Positions 54,064 to 64,000 of a stretch of DNA of 64,000 nucleotides are shown in pieces (the first letter of the stretch is position 1; each line of letters starts with the position of its first letter). The position numbers and the translations under genes were made by a program. The DNA is from Neostapfia colusana (lineage: Eukaryota; Streptophyta; Magnoliopsida; Poales; Poaceae), in NCBI GenBank assembly GCA_030760725.1, contig JASWHV010000003.1:114608153-114672152 (forward strand). Reading direction: 5' to 3'. The notes under the pieces are model-generated. The model was not told the origin of the DNA and did not search any database. It was given only the letters and a program-made list of their open reading frames with translations.

Positions 54064-57000
54064 TGTGACGCCTCTGTTCTGAGAGGAAACCTCTCGGAAC
54101 CGAGACTGATCCGTATGTGTGCCCAGGATGTTCATCACACATACACATATATCCACAAACTGAATTCAGAATATATATGACCACAAATAACAGGGTTTAT
54201 TACAATGTCTCATGAGTCTTGTACTCATTCTAGCAGCGGAAGTCTTATCTTAGCAGCGGAAGTCTTTATTCTAGCAGCGGAAGTCTTCTAAACTATTGCG
54301 GAAGCAAACTAAGCAGCGGCGGCGGCTCCATCTCTACTCCATCCCCACAGACAAGTTGACGGTGGATCACACTCCTAGTACTCCATGTGGTCTTCATAGT
54401 ATTCCTCTCCTGTTGCTGATGATGTATGATAATGCAAGTTTGAGTATGTACTCAGCAAGTGCGGGAAAATATGATATGTAGCTTACAACAAGACAGGTAT
54501 AAAAAGGCTCATTGCAGAAAGCAAAGTTTATTTCTCAGAGCACGATAAAACAGCAACTCAGCTTTAAGTGAATGGAATCCCAACATGTATTTAAACACCA
54601 ACATACCTCCGTCATGTTCCATCACTTTCATGTCTCTTCCAGATATTTATCTTTCTCAGTTATCCTCAAGCTCATGAATACCATCTCGTATTCACTACCA
54701 TCTCATGAATACCATCTCGTATTCAGTACCATTTCATCTCATATTCAATTCCATCTCATACCGAGACCAAATCTCATTGCCATGACTCAATAGTCATGCA
54801 ACCAATCTCATTACCCGGACTCAAGAGTCCCCAAAACCAAATCCAAAGACCAAACCATAACCAAAAACCAAACCATCCAAAACCATCCCAAAAACCATCC
54901 CATCTAATCATGTGGGTTGTCCAGGCGCTCGTGACCGTAAGCTCATCTATCATGATAGTTTTAGACTCTGCCGAGTTTGCACCACTTTACCCCAAAAGTT
55001 TGTGATTTCGTCACCCGTCGGCGACTGCAGAACCTCCATTATACCAGTACACAACCGTCGGTGTATTACCAAGAGATCACATAATAGCCTTTACAAAGGG
55101 GCTACTAGATGTATGGACTCACTAAGGTTTCACCAGCAGTCTAGAATCTCCAATTCTCCCACCCACGGGCCCCCTCTTGTGCCATGCAGTTCCCAGGGCA
55201 GTCCTCACTCAACTCCCATTCCCCGCGCCTTCCACGGTCCATAACAATCTAGTAACTTACCTAATTACTCAGCTAAGCCGCACCCATACTTGGCCTTGTG
55301 GTGGCACTGTTATCCTTTCATGTGCTTGCATGAACCGGTCCTTAGATCTACGGCAAGTAACCACCATCTCATTCTACCTCATCCACAAACCAAGCTTGCC
55401 TAGATCTCCCTCCGATTCATGTTCATTAGCAATATCCGTTTCTCATTATTCATACGAGTGCAGTTAGCTAGACACATCTATCTCGCTTCCCGTATCCCAT
55501 GGACTCAGCGAAGCATAAAAGCAAAAACCATACCTGACTCATTAACTTTCCCGCTGACAAGGGTGGTTATCAAAACTAGTAAACTCCTATGAAAGGGTTT
55601 CCCATCATGTTGACTCAAGCACACACACCTTTTCGCAAACAAAATAATCTTTCAAAAACATGGGATCAATATGGTCAAGGGGCACTTGCCTTGTTCTTGC
55701 GGTTCCTGTTGCTCAAATTCTGGCTGTTGTAGTCCGTCGTAGGTAGCTCCCTGAGCTTGTCCTTCTATAAGCGATCACGAACATACAAGATTCATAGCAA
55801 TCAATCATCATGCACAAACTCGACTTTAAGATGCAATGATGCATATGCATGTTAATCCTATGATGCAGTTTAGTTTGTACGTGTTCTTGCATGGATTGCA
55901 TGGGTTTTACGATGATCAGAGGTGTAAAGATCAATTGTGGACGTGGCGATGATCTTGACTTTAGATCAAACCGATCAACATGTGATCTGTCCATAAAAAA
56001 GCTTCTGTCCGAAAGGATCGAAGAACAGATGCAAAGAAAACCGTGATGATGTTGTAAGGTGGTATTGGAAACCAACCTTGCTTATTTCGGGACCTCCCTC
56101 CTAGCAAAAACAGATCGTCGGGGCTCTCTTCCGGCGGCGGCGATCGTCTCTAGGCTCGTCGGCGATCTCTCCGGTGGCCAAACTCGGCAAAGGGGTTTAG
56201 ATCGGCAAGTTTGGGGCTAGGGCTTCTAAGTTGTCGGCTTAGAAAAGATGTTACGACCAAGGGGTTATTTCGGGTTCTATTTACAATCGGGAAGAGAACA
56301 GTCCTACTCTGATTGGAATTTGAATAAGAGTCCTATTCAATTTTTTTTGAATCTTAACAACTTATTTTCAATTGATTTGGTACGGTAGCAACGTGGAATT
56401 CATGTCAGTATTCCCGTGCGTACAGAAGCAAAAAACCGCTTCAGATCTCGTCACCTTCGCGGTGATAAGCTCCGGAGGCTCCACGTGTCCTGCAAAGGCC
56501 TGGGCTTCCCTTTTACGCAGAGGCAAGCTCGGGTTGTGCCTCGTGTCAGGCGGGTGAGACCTCCCTCTTCCTCAGAGGTGAGCTCCGCGTGCGCCACGCG
56601 TCCTGGCGGGCGGGAACCTCCCCTCTCTCTAGAGACGTGCTCCACGTACGCCACGTGTCAGAGCCAGACCGCCCCTCTCTTCGGAGGTGAGCTCCGGTAG
56701 TGCCACGTGTCCTTTCTGGACCTCCCCTCTCTTTGGAGGTGAGCTCCGAGAATGCCACGTGTCCAGTAGTGCCGAACTTCCTTTCTCCTCACAGACGAGC
56801 TCCGAGGTTGACACGTGTCCAACAGTGACGGACCTCCCGGAGGTGAGTTCCGAGGTCGACACGTGTCAATCAGCGTCGGACCTCCCGGAGATGAGCTCCG
56901 GAGGTGACACGTGTCCAATAGGACCGGTCCTCTCGGAAGTAAGTTCCGAGAGCGACATGTGTCTAGCAGGGTCGGACCTCTTGGAGGTGAGCTCCGATAG

Positions 57001-57394
57001 CGACACGTGTCCCGCGCGGCTGGTTCTCTCTTTTCCGCAGTGACTAGCTCTGAAGGCGATGCGTGTCCTGCGGGCTGACCTCGCTCCTTCGCAGAGGCTA
57101 GCTCTGAGGGCAACACGTGTCCCACGGGGTCGGACCTCGCCCCTTCCGCAGAGACGAACCCCGAGCCTGCCACGTAGCCAGTTAGTGGCGGACCTCTCCC
57201 CCTTTTGTGGGGATGAGCTCCGAAGGCACCACGTGGCCAGCGGGCCGCGGGAGTTGTCTTCGGCGCTCTCTGTGGATTGGATTTAGCTCTTTTTGGCTAT
57301 CTTTTTGATTCTTTCTCTATTTCCAATTCTTTTGAAATGTTTTCTCTATATAAAATATGAATGTATGCAAAAATCAAAAATTGAGGGTGTCACA
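54064..57394 (-). repeat. Element B 5' LTR
   Basis: 3331 bp, plus-strand TGTGACGCCTCTGTTC..GGGTGTCACA. The same family as the split 3' LTR. Its R/U5 side is homologous to S1 and C (for example GGGATCAATATGGTCAAGG), but its U3 carries the CACGTG array instead of the GAAATGGAG repeat. Confidence 0.94.
56465..57245 (-). repeat. CACGTGTCC minisatellite in U3 of element B 5' LTR
   Basis: Second copy of the array seen at 50965-51680, with about fifteen units, one more at its right end (CCACGTAGCC near 57170). Core changes are independent between the two LTRs, for example CACGTG kept near 56907 where the other has CAGGTG. Confidence 0.88.
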
Positions 57395-58831
57395 ATCCCA
57401 GTACACAACCGTCGGTCGGTGTATGGCCAAGAGATCACAAAATAGCCTTTACAAAGGGGCTACTTGGATGTACGGACCCACTGAGGTTTCACCGGTGGGC
57501 TTGAATCTCCATTCTCCCACCCATGGGCCTCCTCTTGTGCCATGCAGTTCCCACGGCAGTCCCTCTCGACTCCCATTCCCCACACCATCCGACGGTCCAT
57601 AACAAGCTAGCAACACACCTAATTAGTCAGCTAAGCCGCACCCATATTTGGCCTTGTGGTGGCACTGTCTTCCTGGCATGTGCTCGCATGAATCGGTCCT
57701 TAGATCTACGGCAAGCAAACCACCATGTAATTCAGCAACATCCACGAACAAAGCTTGCCTAGATCTCCCCGATTCCATGCTCAACAACATTATCAAGTTC
57801 TCATCATCTTTAATATCATGAGTGCAGTAGCTAACAAGTTTTATTTCAGCTTCCTGTATCCCGTAAGTTAAGCGAAGCAAAAAGGAAAAACGACCAAACC
57901 CGACTCATCAACTTTCCCGACAACAAGGATGGTTAGCAAAACTAGTAAACTCCTATAAAAAGGGTGTCCCATTAAGTTGACTCAAGCATACGAGTTTTCA
58001 CAAACAAAACAGATTCAAAACATGGGATCAATATGGTCAAGGGGCACTTGCTTTGCTCCTGTGGCTCTTGTTGCTCAAGCGTCTCGAAATCTTGGTGCTG
58101 TAGTTCCTCGTAGATGGTCTCTTGAGCTTGCCCTTCTACTCACAACCATGCACATACAAAATTTACAGCAATCAATCATCAGTCACAAACTTTACTCAAG
58201 ATGCAATGGGGTAGATGAATGCAAATACTATAGTGCAGTTCTATAGAACCAGTTTGTATGTGTTCTTGCATGTTTTAATGGGCTTTCATGGGGTTTTATG
58301 AGGAACAAGAGTGTAGGGATCAAGTGTGGACGTGGTGATGATCTTGACACAAGATCTAGATCAATACCACCATCAAAAATTGATCGAAACACGATCTGTC
58401 CACACGCAAAAGTTTCTGCTCGAAGGGGGCGAAGAAAACGGATGCATAGAAACAATGGTGACGTTGTAAGATGGGTAATGAAGACCTACCTCACTTCCTC
58501 CTTGTGGCAGGGCCTTTCTCCTAGCAACGGCAGCAGCGGGGAATTTTTCTATGGAAAATTATGGTAGGGCAGATCGTCGGGCTTCTTCTCTGGCGACGGC
58601 GAGGCGTGACAGGGCTCGTCGGCAGGGCTCGACAACAGGGATCGACGACGGGGCTCGACGGCGAGGCTCGACGTAGGGGCTTGACGGCGGGGCTCGACGG
58701 CTGGGCTCACCGGCAGGGCTCACCGGCGACCAAACTCTGGCAGGGCGGTGGACAACTCGGCGAGTTAGGGGGGGTGGCCAACTCGGCGACTTGGGAGGGC
58801 GTGGGGCTGCGGCCAGGGGGGCTGGGGGTTG

Positions 58832-58839
58832 TATTTATA
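58832..58839 (-). promoter_or_regulatory. TATA box of element C LTR
   Basis: TATTTATA on the plus strand (TATAAATA in element sense) between C/G-rich tracts, as in S1. Confidence 0.6.
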
Positions 58840-59009
58840 AGGGGGAGAAAAGAAGAGTCCTAGTCCAATTGGGACTCAACCAAAGAGTCCTAGGGGTCTT
58901 TCCCCCTTTAGGCTGCGGCTACATTGGGGATAAATTCCCCCCAAATGTGGGGAAAATTCCCCCTTGGGGAATTGGGGGAATTTTGGGGAAATTTGGGAAT
59001 GGCTCATTT

Positions 59010-59190
59010 CAGCTATCTTATTTCCATTTCTCTCCATTTCTATGTCCCTTTTTTCCATTTCTATATTCCCTTCTGCATTTCTCTGCATTTCTATGTTCCC
59101 TTCTCCATTTCTACGGTTCTTTCTCCATTTCTATTGTTCTTTCTCCATTTCTAGGGTTCTTTCTCCATTTCTACTTCTTCTCAAATACCT
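59010..59190 (-). repeat. GAAATGGAGAAAGAA minisatellite in element C U3
   Basis: About nine units, plus-strand form TTTCTCCATTTCTA. Shorter version of the S1 array at 84-390. Confidence 0.85.
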
Positions 59191-59242
59191 CTCTACATGA
59201 AAAATGTATGCCATGCATGGTAATGAATTTGAGGGTGTTACA

Positions 59243-59281
59243 AACCTACCTCCCTTAAAATGAATCTCGCCCTCGAGATTC
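59243..59281 (-). other. Element C polypurine tract and adjacent palindrome
   Basis: PPT in element sense TTTTAAGGGAGGTAGGTT (59243-59260), preceded by the palindrome GAATCTCG-CCCT-CGAGATTC (59262-59281). The same arrangement is in B (palindrome 51848-51867). Confidence 0.82.
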
Positions 59282-60411
59282 GATAGAGTGGAGAATAGAT
59301 GAGGGAATTCTGCCTTGAGATCTTCCTTGAGCTCCCATGTAGTTTCGGCTTCCGTGTGATGGCTCCATTGTACCTTGCACCAACGGATCACTTTGTTCCT
59401 CGTGACCATTTCCTTCACGTCCAAAATTTTGATGGGGTGTTCCGTGTAGGTCAGATCCTCTTGAAGCTCGAACTCATCCATCGGTACTTGTTCTTCCGAT
59501 ACTCTTAAGCACTTATTGAGTTGGGATACGTGAAACACGTCGTGCACGTCGGAGAGGTGCGTTGGCAGCTCTAGTTGATAGGCTACTTCTCCTCGCTTGC
59601 CCAAAATCTTGAATGGCCCGATGTAGCGAGGTGCTAATTTGCCTTTGAAGTTGAACCGTCGTTGGCCTCAGATAGGCGATACTTTAAGATACACGAAGTC
59701 TCCTACTTCGAAGGTCAATCTTCTTCGCCTATTGTCCGCATAACCTTTTTGTTGTAACTGAGCGGCCTTCAAGTTTTCACGTATCGTTTGGACTTGATTT
59801 TCAGCGTCTTGAAGCACTTCGGGTCCAAATACTTGGCTTTCTCCGGTCTCATTCCAGAACAGCGGTGTTCTACACCGTCTACCATACAATGCTTCGAAAG
59901 GTGACATCTTCAAGCTGCCTTGGTAGCTATTGTTTTATGAGAATTTAGCATACGGCAAGCTCCTATCCTAACTACGCCCATGTTTCAAGGTGCAAGCTCT
60001 CAACATGTCTTCCAAAATCTGATTTATCCTCTCAGTTTGCCCGTCGGTTTGTGGGTGATAAGCGGAGCTAAAATTCAGCCTTGTAACCATGGCTTCATGC
60101 ACCTTCTTCCAGAACCTAGAGGTAAATTGAGAACCTCTATCTGAAACTATCCTCTTCGGAACTCCATGACGATACACGATTTTCTCCATATACAGCTCGG
60201 CTAGTTGGGCGACGGTGGACTTGGTTCTAACAGGAAGAAAATGAGCTGTTTTCATCAATCAGTCCATGATAACCCAAATATAGTCATAAACTGACTGAGT
60301 ACGTGGCAATCCGACAATGAAACCCATGCTGATGTCTTCCCACTTCCACTCGGGTACTTTTAATGGCTGCAACAATCCAGCGGGTCTTTGATGTTCGGCC
60401 TTCACCTGTTG
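59282..60411 (-). pseudogene. pol: Element C integrase core and chromodomain, broken
   Basis: Fragments 60258-59968 (ELYMEKIVYRHGVPKRIVSD, SDRGSQFTSRFW, TDGQTERINQILEDM), 59913-59668 (MSPFEALYGRRCRTPL) and 59604-59282 (GEVAYQLELPTHLSDVHDVFH and a chromodomain with HPIKILDVKEMVTRN .. WSHHTEAETTWE) are all in the same frame as the upstream pol pieces. Stops separate them: TGA before LMKTAHF (family Arg), TAG and TAA near 59965-59935, and TGA near 59666 (family Arg). The open reading runs on into the LTR, so the original stop is lost. Confidence 0.88.
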
Positions 60412-61518
60412 TCACGTGTCACATAGGGCAACATATTCAGCAATGTCCCTTTTCATACCATCCCACCAATAGCGAGTTCTCAGATCCTTGTACATCTTTG
60501 TACATCCGGGATGTATGGAATAAGGTGAGTCATGTGACTCCTTTAATATCGTGTCGCGGATGTGCTTCACGTTAGGCACGCAAATCCTTTTCCCTAACCA
60601 AAGCATGCCTTTCTCGTCTTCCTTGAAATCCTTTTCTATGCCTTGTCGGATTCTTTCCTTGATTTCCTTTATTTCCTCATCCGTTGCTTGGCCATCTCGT
60701 ATCTCTTGTTCCAGCGAGGAGTTCAGTTCTATCACCTCCATCTCGTTCAAGAACCCGAGATGTAACCGTTCGAACTCCTTGCACAGCTCGGGTGGCAGCT
60801 CCCGAACCGTGAGTTGGTGACATGCTCCTTTTTGGCTCAACGCATCAGCTACTACGTTGGCCTTTCCAGGGTGATAGTTGATTCGAATATCATAATCCTT
60901 GATGAGTTCCAACCATCGACATTGCCTCAAATTCACATCCGTCTGCGTGAATATATACTTGAGGCTTTTGTGATCCGTATAGATCTCACATCGGTGGCCA
61001 AGGATATAATGCCTCCAAATCTTCAAAGCATGTACCACGGCTGCGAGTTCCAAGTCCTTCGTGGGGTAGTTCAGCTCATGTTTCTTTAGTTGTATCGATG
61101 CATAGTCTACCATTTGTCCTTCTTGCATGAGCACACATCCAAGCCCTTGTCTTGATGCGTCAAAATATATATCGAAACTCTTGCTCACATCCGGCAATAC
61201 CAAAACCGGCGCTGTGGTTAATCTCTTCTTCAGCTCCTCAAAGCTTTCTTGACAAGCTGGTGTCCACTGAAGCGCTTTCCCCTTCATTAGCAATTCAGTC
61301 ATAGGCTTCGCTATTTTGGAGAAATCCTTGATGAACCGGCGGTAGTATCCAGCCATCCCAAGGAAACTCCGAATATCTCTCGCATTCTGCGGTTGGTTCC
61401 ACTTCAGAACATCTCCCACTTTTCCGGGATCAATCGATACTCCTCCCTCGGAGATGATGTGGCCTAGGAACGATATCTCCTTTAGCCAAAATTGACACTT
61501 GCTGAACTTAGCATACAA
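60412..61518 (-). pseudogene. pol: Element C RT thumb/connection, RNase H and integrase zinc region
   Basis: 368 open codons. YAKFSKCQFWLKEISFLGHI and FLGMAGYYRRFI (end of RT), FDIYFDASRQGLGCVL, YTDHKSLKYIFTQ and HPGKANVVADALS (RNase H; the Asp-Ala-Ser core is kept), then the integrase zinc region SIHPGCTKMYKDL .. CDT, where a stop replaces the second Cys of the HHCC motif. Same frame as the rest of pol. Confidence 0.9.
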
Positions 61519-62413
61519 TTGATGCTCTCACGGTTTCTGCAATGTTAACCTCAAGTGTTTTTTGTGTTCTTCCTCGCTCTTTGAATACACCATGATATCA
61601 TCGATGAAAACCACGATGAACTTGTCCAAGTACTCCATGAAGACCTTATTCATGAGGTACATAAAGTATGCGGGTGCATTCGTTAACCCAAAAGACATAA
61701 CGGTATACTCATACGAACCATACCGTGTTCGAAATGCAGTCTTGGGTATATCGGAGGGCTTAATCTTCAGCTGGAAGTATCACGACCAAAGATCAATCTT
61801 GGAGAAAATTCGGGCACCTTTCATTTGGTCAAACAGGTCTTCTATACGGGGCAGCGGATATTTATTCTTGATCGTCACCTCGTTGAGAGACCTATAGTCT
61901 ACACACATCCTTTGGGTCCCATCTTTCTTGTCCACGAAGAGCACGGGGGCTCCCCACAGTGACGAGCTTGGGCATATAAAACCCTTTTCTAGCTGCTCCT
62001 GAATTTGCTTCTTGAGCTCCACTAACTCATTAGCAATCATCTTATATGGCCTTTTCGTTATAGTTGCAGTTCCAGGTACTAAATCAATGGCAAATTCAAT
62101 ATCCCGGTCAGGTGGCATACCTGGAAGTTCTTTTGGGAACACATCTGAATATTCTTGAACCACCGGAATACTTTCCAATGTCGCTTCTTCGATGTAGTTC
62201 AGCACTGCCTTCTCAGTTGCAGGTTGGGCTGCCTCGAACTCAATACAAGTACCATGCCCACTCGTCAACTGCACGATCCTCTGAGCACACTGAATCACTC
62301 TGTTGTGCTTGCTTAACCAGTCCATTCCAAGTATTATGTCAATCCCTTGGGAATCCAAGACAATAAGGTTGGAAAGAAAGTCTACCCCCCTTAATTTAAT
62401 GCTTACTCTCGGA
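61519..62413 (-). pseudogene. pol: Element C protease C-terminus and reverse transcriptase
   Basis: Open part 62508-61780 begins in non-coding DNA; true similarity starts at about 62413 (IKLRGVDFLSNLIVLDSQGIDIILGMDWLSKHN, protease C-terminus). RT follows with VQEYSDVFPKELPGMPP, RMCVDYRSLNEVTIKNKYPLPR and FSKIDLWS, then TGA (about 61777), then an unlabelled open stretch with the active site FIDDI (about 61599-61613), and TGA near 61527 where relatives have Arg. The protease active-site half and gag are missing. The deletion joins DNA from just upstream of gag to mid-protease. Confidence 0.88.
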
Positions 62414-62649
62414 ATAGAATTCAGAATTGAAAGAAGTGATTCCCCAACTATATACATCAAGGTGTATGAACCTATATGAGGATGTGAACACATGCCGAAG
62501 CATCTCACATCTCTCTACTATGTGTGGATATGGACATTGGCCGAAGTGTCCCACAACCCACAACAAGCACACAAACACAAGCAATCATCATAAAAGTTCA
62601 GCACACCACTTATTCAAGCTACTACGATCTAAGCGTTCTTATTACAACT

Positions 62650-63642
62650 TTATTCAATGGGGAAACCTAAACTTAATCGTGAGAACCGGTGCTGTTCTCG
62701 CCATGTGACGGGGTGGTCCATACATGGGCACACACCATGGTGAGTCGGCTGTCCATGTAGGGATAGATGACGCTGGTGCTCCGTTTGTTCCCACGTTGGC
62801 ACGAGTCTCCTCTTGTTTCTCCAGCAAATACTGCTGCTTGCGGAGGTAACAGATCGCTTCTTGTGCGCTTGCATAGCAGTTTCCTAACTCCACGAGCAAC
62901 CTCTGAGACTTGTCAGCAGCTTGTGGGTTGTAGAGAGCTCCTACATGGGGTCCAACGATCTCCCTTGTACCACTCTTCCGATACGGGTGCAGCTCAAAAG
63001 TGGTGTCCTCAAGCTGCTCATGGAAGGCGTAGCACAGTCCGGTGAGTGCATCCCATGCAGCATAATCGATAGCTTCTTCCCTTGTAGCTCTCCATGTGGG
63101 TGCGATTTGCCGGGTGACAACCCTACCATTAGATAGGATGGTTACTTCAGCTTTCCACTCTTCATGTCCGATACGAGGGACTTTCTTGAGAAGATATCCG
63201 GGTATAGGCTGCAGAATTCCAGAAATTCTTTGAACTCCCTGGATATGTGTCCTCCTTCCATTCCGTCGGACCGAAATTCTTGAACTGAATGGTTGGCCCG
63301 TTCATCACCTTCATTATTTGTGTCAACAAGGGGTGGCTCCTCCTTGGGTTCATCTCCTCCCGACATAGCTTCATGAGGCTCCACGGGGTGTAAGCCCGCG
63401 TGAAATTCCTCCTGAGGTGCGTACCAATGCCGTTCTTGTGGATCATCCTCCATATCGTCTTTGAATGGTTCCACCTCTTCCGGGTCCTCTTCCTCATGCA
63501 TAGAGCTATTGACTTCCTCTTCATCATGAGGTTCCATCTTCACCTCCTCCCAATATGGTCCATCAGACACCTCAATGGGGTTAAGTGCACTCCCAAGTGG
63601 TGGACGAGTCCTTATGTGTGCTGTGCTCCTAATCACCGGCAT
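62650..63642 (-). pseudogene. Element C accessory ORF upstream of gag (unknown function)
   Basis: Two open pieces in different frames. 63642-63142 (166 codons) is very acidic (EEVNSSMHEEEDPEEVEPF) and ends with an FKEFLEFCSLYPDIF segment. The next part, about 63160-62654, reads W.AEVTILSNGRVV, APTWRATREEAIDYAAWDAL, LCYAFHEQLEDTTFELHP and a helical stretch ASAQEAICYLRKQQYLLEKQ. The W..(T/R).EEA..AA.DAL..LC..H...L..T.F...P pattern parallels the element A ORF at 4566-5527. I recognise no named family. One frameshift near 63150 breaks it. Confidence 0.6.
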
Positions 63643-63896
63643 GTATTAAATAAGACATGAGAAACTTTAGAGAAGGAAGAAATAACTCCAAAACTTCAGA
63701 AGTTATGAAGCAAGAAAGCAAAAGTGTTGCTGTCCAAAAGAAGAGAAAAAGAAGGGCTGAAAATAGCACTTTGCGGTGGCTGAATTGACAAGTAAAGTGC
63801 AGCAGCAAGCAATTCTCAAAAATAATAGTTTAGAGGGGTGTTCCTATGTGTTTTAGAGTGTCCATTCTACCTAGGCTTGTGTCCTACGGTCAACGT

Positions 63897-63909
63897 GGCT
63901 CTGATACCA
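63897..63909 (-). other. Element C primer binding site (initiator tRNA-Met)
   Basis: Reverse complement TGGTATCAGAGCC, 3 nt from the LTR edge at 63913. Confidence 0.9.
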
Positions 63910-63912
63910 ATT

Positions 63913-64000
63913 TGTGACACCCGGTTCCGAAAATAGAACCAAGTGAATGCATATGTGTGCCCAGGATGTTCATCACACATACACATGTAATCCATAAACT
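63913..64000 (-). repeat. Element C 5' LTR, first 88 bp
   Basis: TGTGACACCCGGTTCCG, matching 32701 onward and the reversed end of S1. Continues beyond the window. Confidence 0.92.

Larger units (their letters stand above)
33541..57394 (-). mobile_element. Element B: deletion-derivative Tekay-like retrotransposon, host of D
   Basis: LTRs 33541-51828 (split by D, about 3.29 kb net) and 54064-57394 (3331 bp), flanked by ATACC (33536-33540) and ATCCC (57395-57399), one mismatch. The internal region is only 2.2 kb (51829-54063): PPT, a protease fused to the integrase tail, gag and PBS. RT, RNase H and integrase are deleted. The LTR copies differ more than those of D or E, so it is older. Confidence 0.92.
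57400..59242 (-). repeat. Element C 3' LTR, right piece
   Basis: Continuation of 32701-33540 after the B insertion, ending GAGGGTGTTACA at 59242. It includes the GC-rich GGGCTCGACGG repeats (58600-58740), TATA box 58832-58839 and the short GAAATGGAG array (59010-59190). It matches S1 reversed. Confidence 0.92.
32701..64000 (-). mobile_element. Element C: Tekay-like Ty3/gypsy retrotransposon (right end outside window)
   Basis: 3' LTR at 32701-33540 plus 57400-59242 (split by B), PPT 59243-59257, pol pseudogene 59262-62413, remains of the pre-gag region (about 62414-62600), accessory ORF 62650-63642, PBS 63897-63909, and the first 88 bp of the 5' LTR. Gag and the N-terminal half of protease are deleted. 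All pol fragments are in one frame with about seven stops. It is inserted in Tat remnant F. Confidence 0.9.

Noticed and set aside
50946..57286. Many ORFs of 70-170 codons on both strands with 18-residue repeats such as SSE.DTCP
   Set aside because: They come from CACGTG minisatellite units near 54 bp, which keep frames open without coding.
62767..63660. Plus-strand ORFs opposite the C accessory ORF
   Set aside because: Shadows of the minus-strand reading; composition (Leu, Phe, His-rich) fits the complement of an acidic protein.

Overview
The window is plant nuclear DNA, most likely from a large grass genome. No host gene is supportable. Almost every base belongs to nested LTR retrotransposons, mainly long-LTR Ty3/gypsy chromoviruses of Tekay/Del type (integrase followed by a chromodomain, primer site TGGTATCAGAGCC matching initiator tRNA-Met). 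There is also a remnant of a Tat-type (RIRE2/Retand-like) Ty3/gypsy element and a tRNA-derived SINE of Au type. Boundaries were set by eye from TG..CA ends, target-site duplications (TSDs), primer binding sites (PBS), polypurine tracts (PPT) and comparison of copies within the window.

Layout. (1) Element A, minus strand, runs from beyond the left edge to 28821: protease piece at 1-22 and 2888-3068, gag 3010-4293, an accessory ORF 4566-5527, leader up to 7205, PBS 21515-21525 and 5' LTR 21529-28821. It has received solo LTR S1 (23-2887, TSD CTGTC), an Au-like SINE (6017-6197), complete element E (7206-21497, TSD GTTAA) and solo LTR S2 (24988-28422, TSD AACTC). (2) 28822-32700 is a Tat-element remnant F on the plus strand: repeat-rich 3' non-coding DNA, one short LTR (31872-32175) and a deleted gag-protease. 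(3) Element C, minus strand, starts at 32701 and runs past the right edge. Its 3' LTR is split by element B (33541-57394, minus), whose own 3' LTR is split by complete element D (34731-49723, minus, TSD ACAAT). Relative ages in this stack are C > B > D. E and D look youngest, with LTR pairs differing by about 1% by eye.

How parts relate. D has nearly intact gag-pol with one frameshift. E has one frame with three stops. B keeps gag and protease but has lost RT, RNase H and most of integrase at a 7-bp microhomology. C keeps pol but has lost gag. A and C carry a related extra ORF in front of gag.

Most interesting signals: a covarying hairpin with an invariant 16-nt loop in the LTRs of A, D and E; a predicted leader intron (CAG/GTAAG to TGCAG/AATG) ending just before gag in D and E, with a run of conserved hairpins inside it, reminiscent of a packaging signal placed after a splice donor; a minisatellite of CACGTGTC (G-box/ABRE-like) units in the upstream part of B's LTR that is also present in the unrelated Tat element; a ladder of pseudo-PBS repeats in B; and a perfect palindrome beside the PPT in all four elements whose 3' end is visible.
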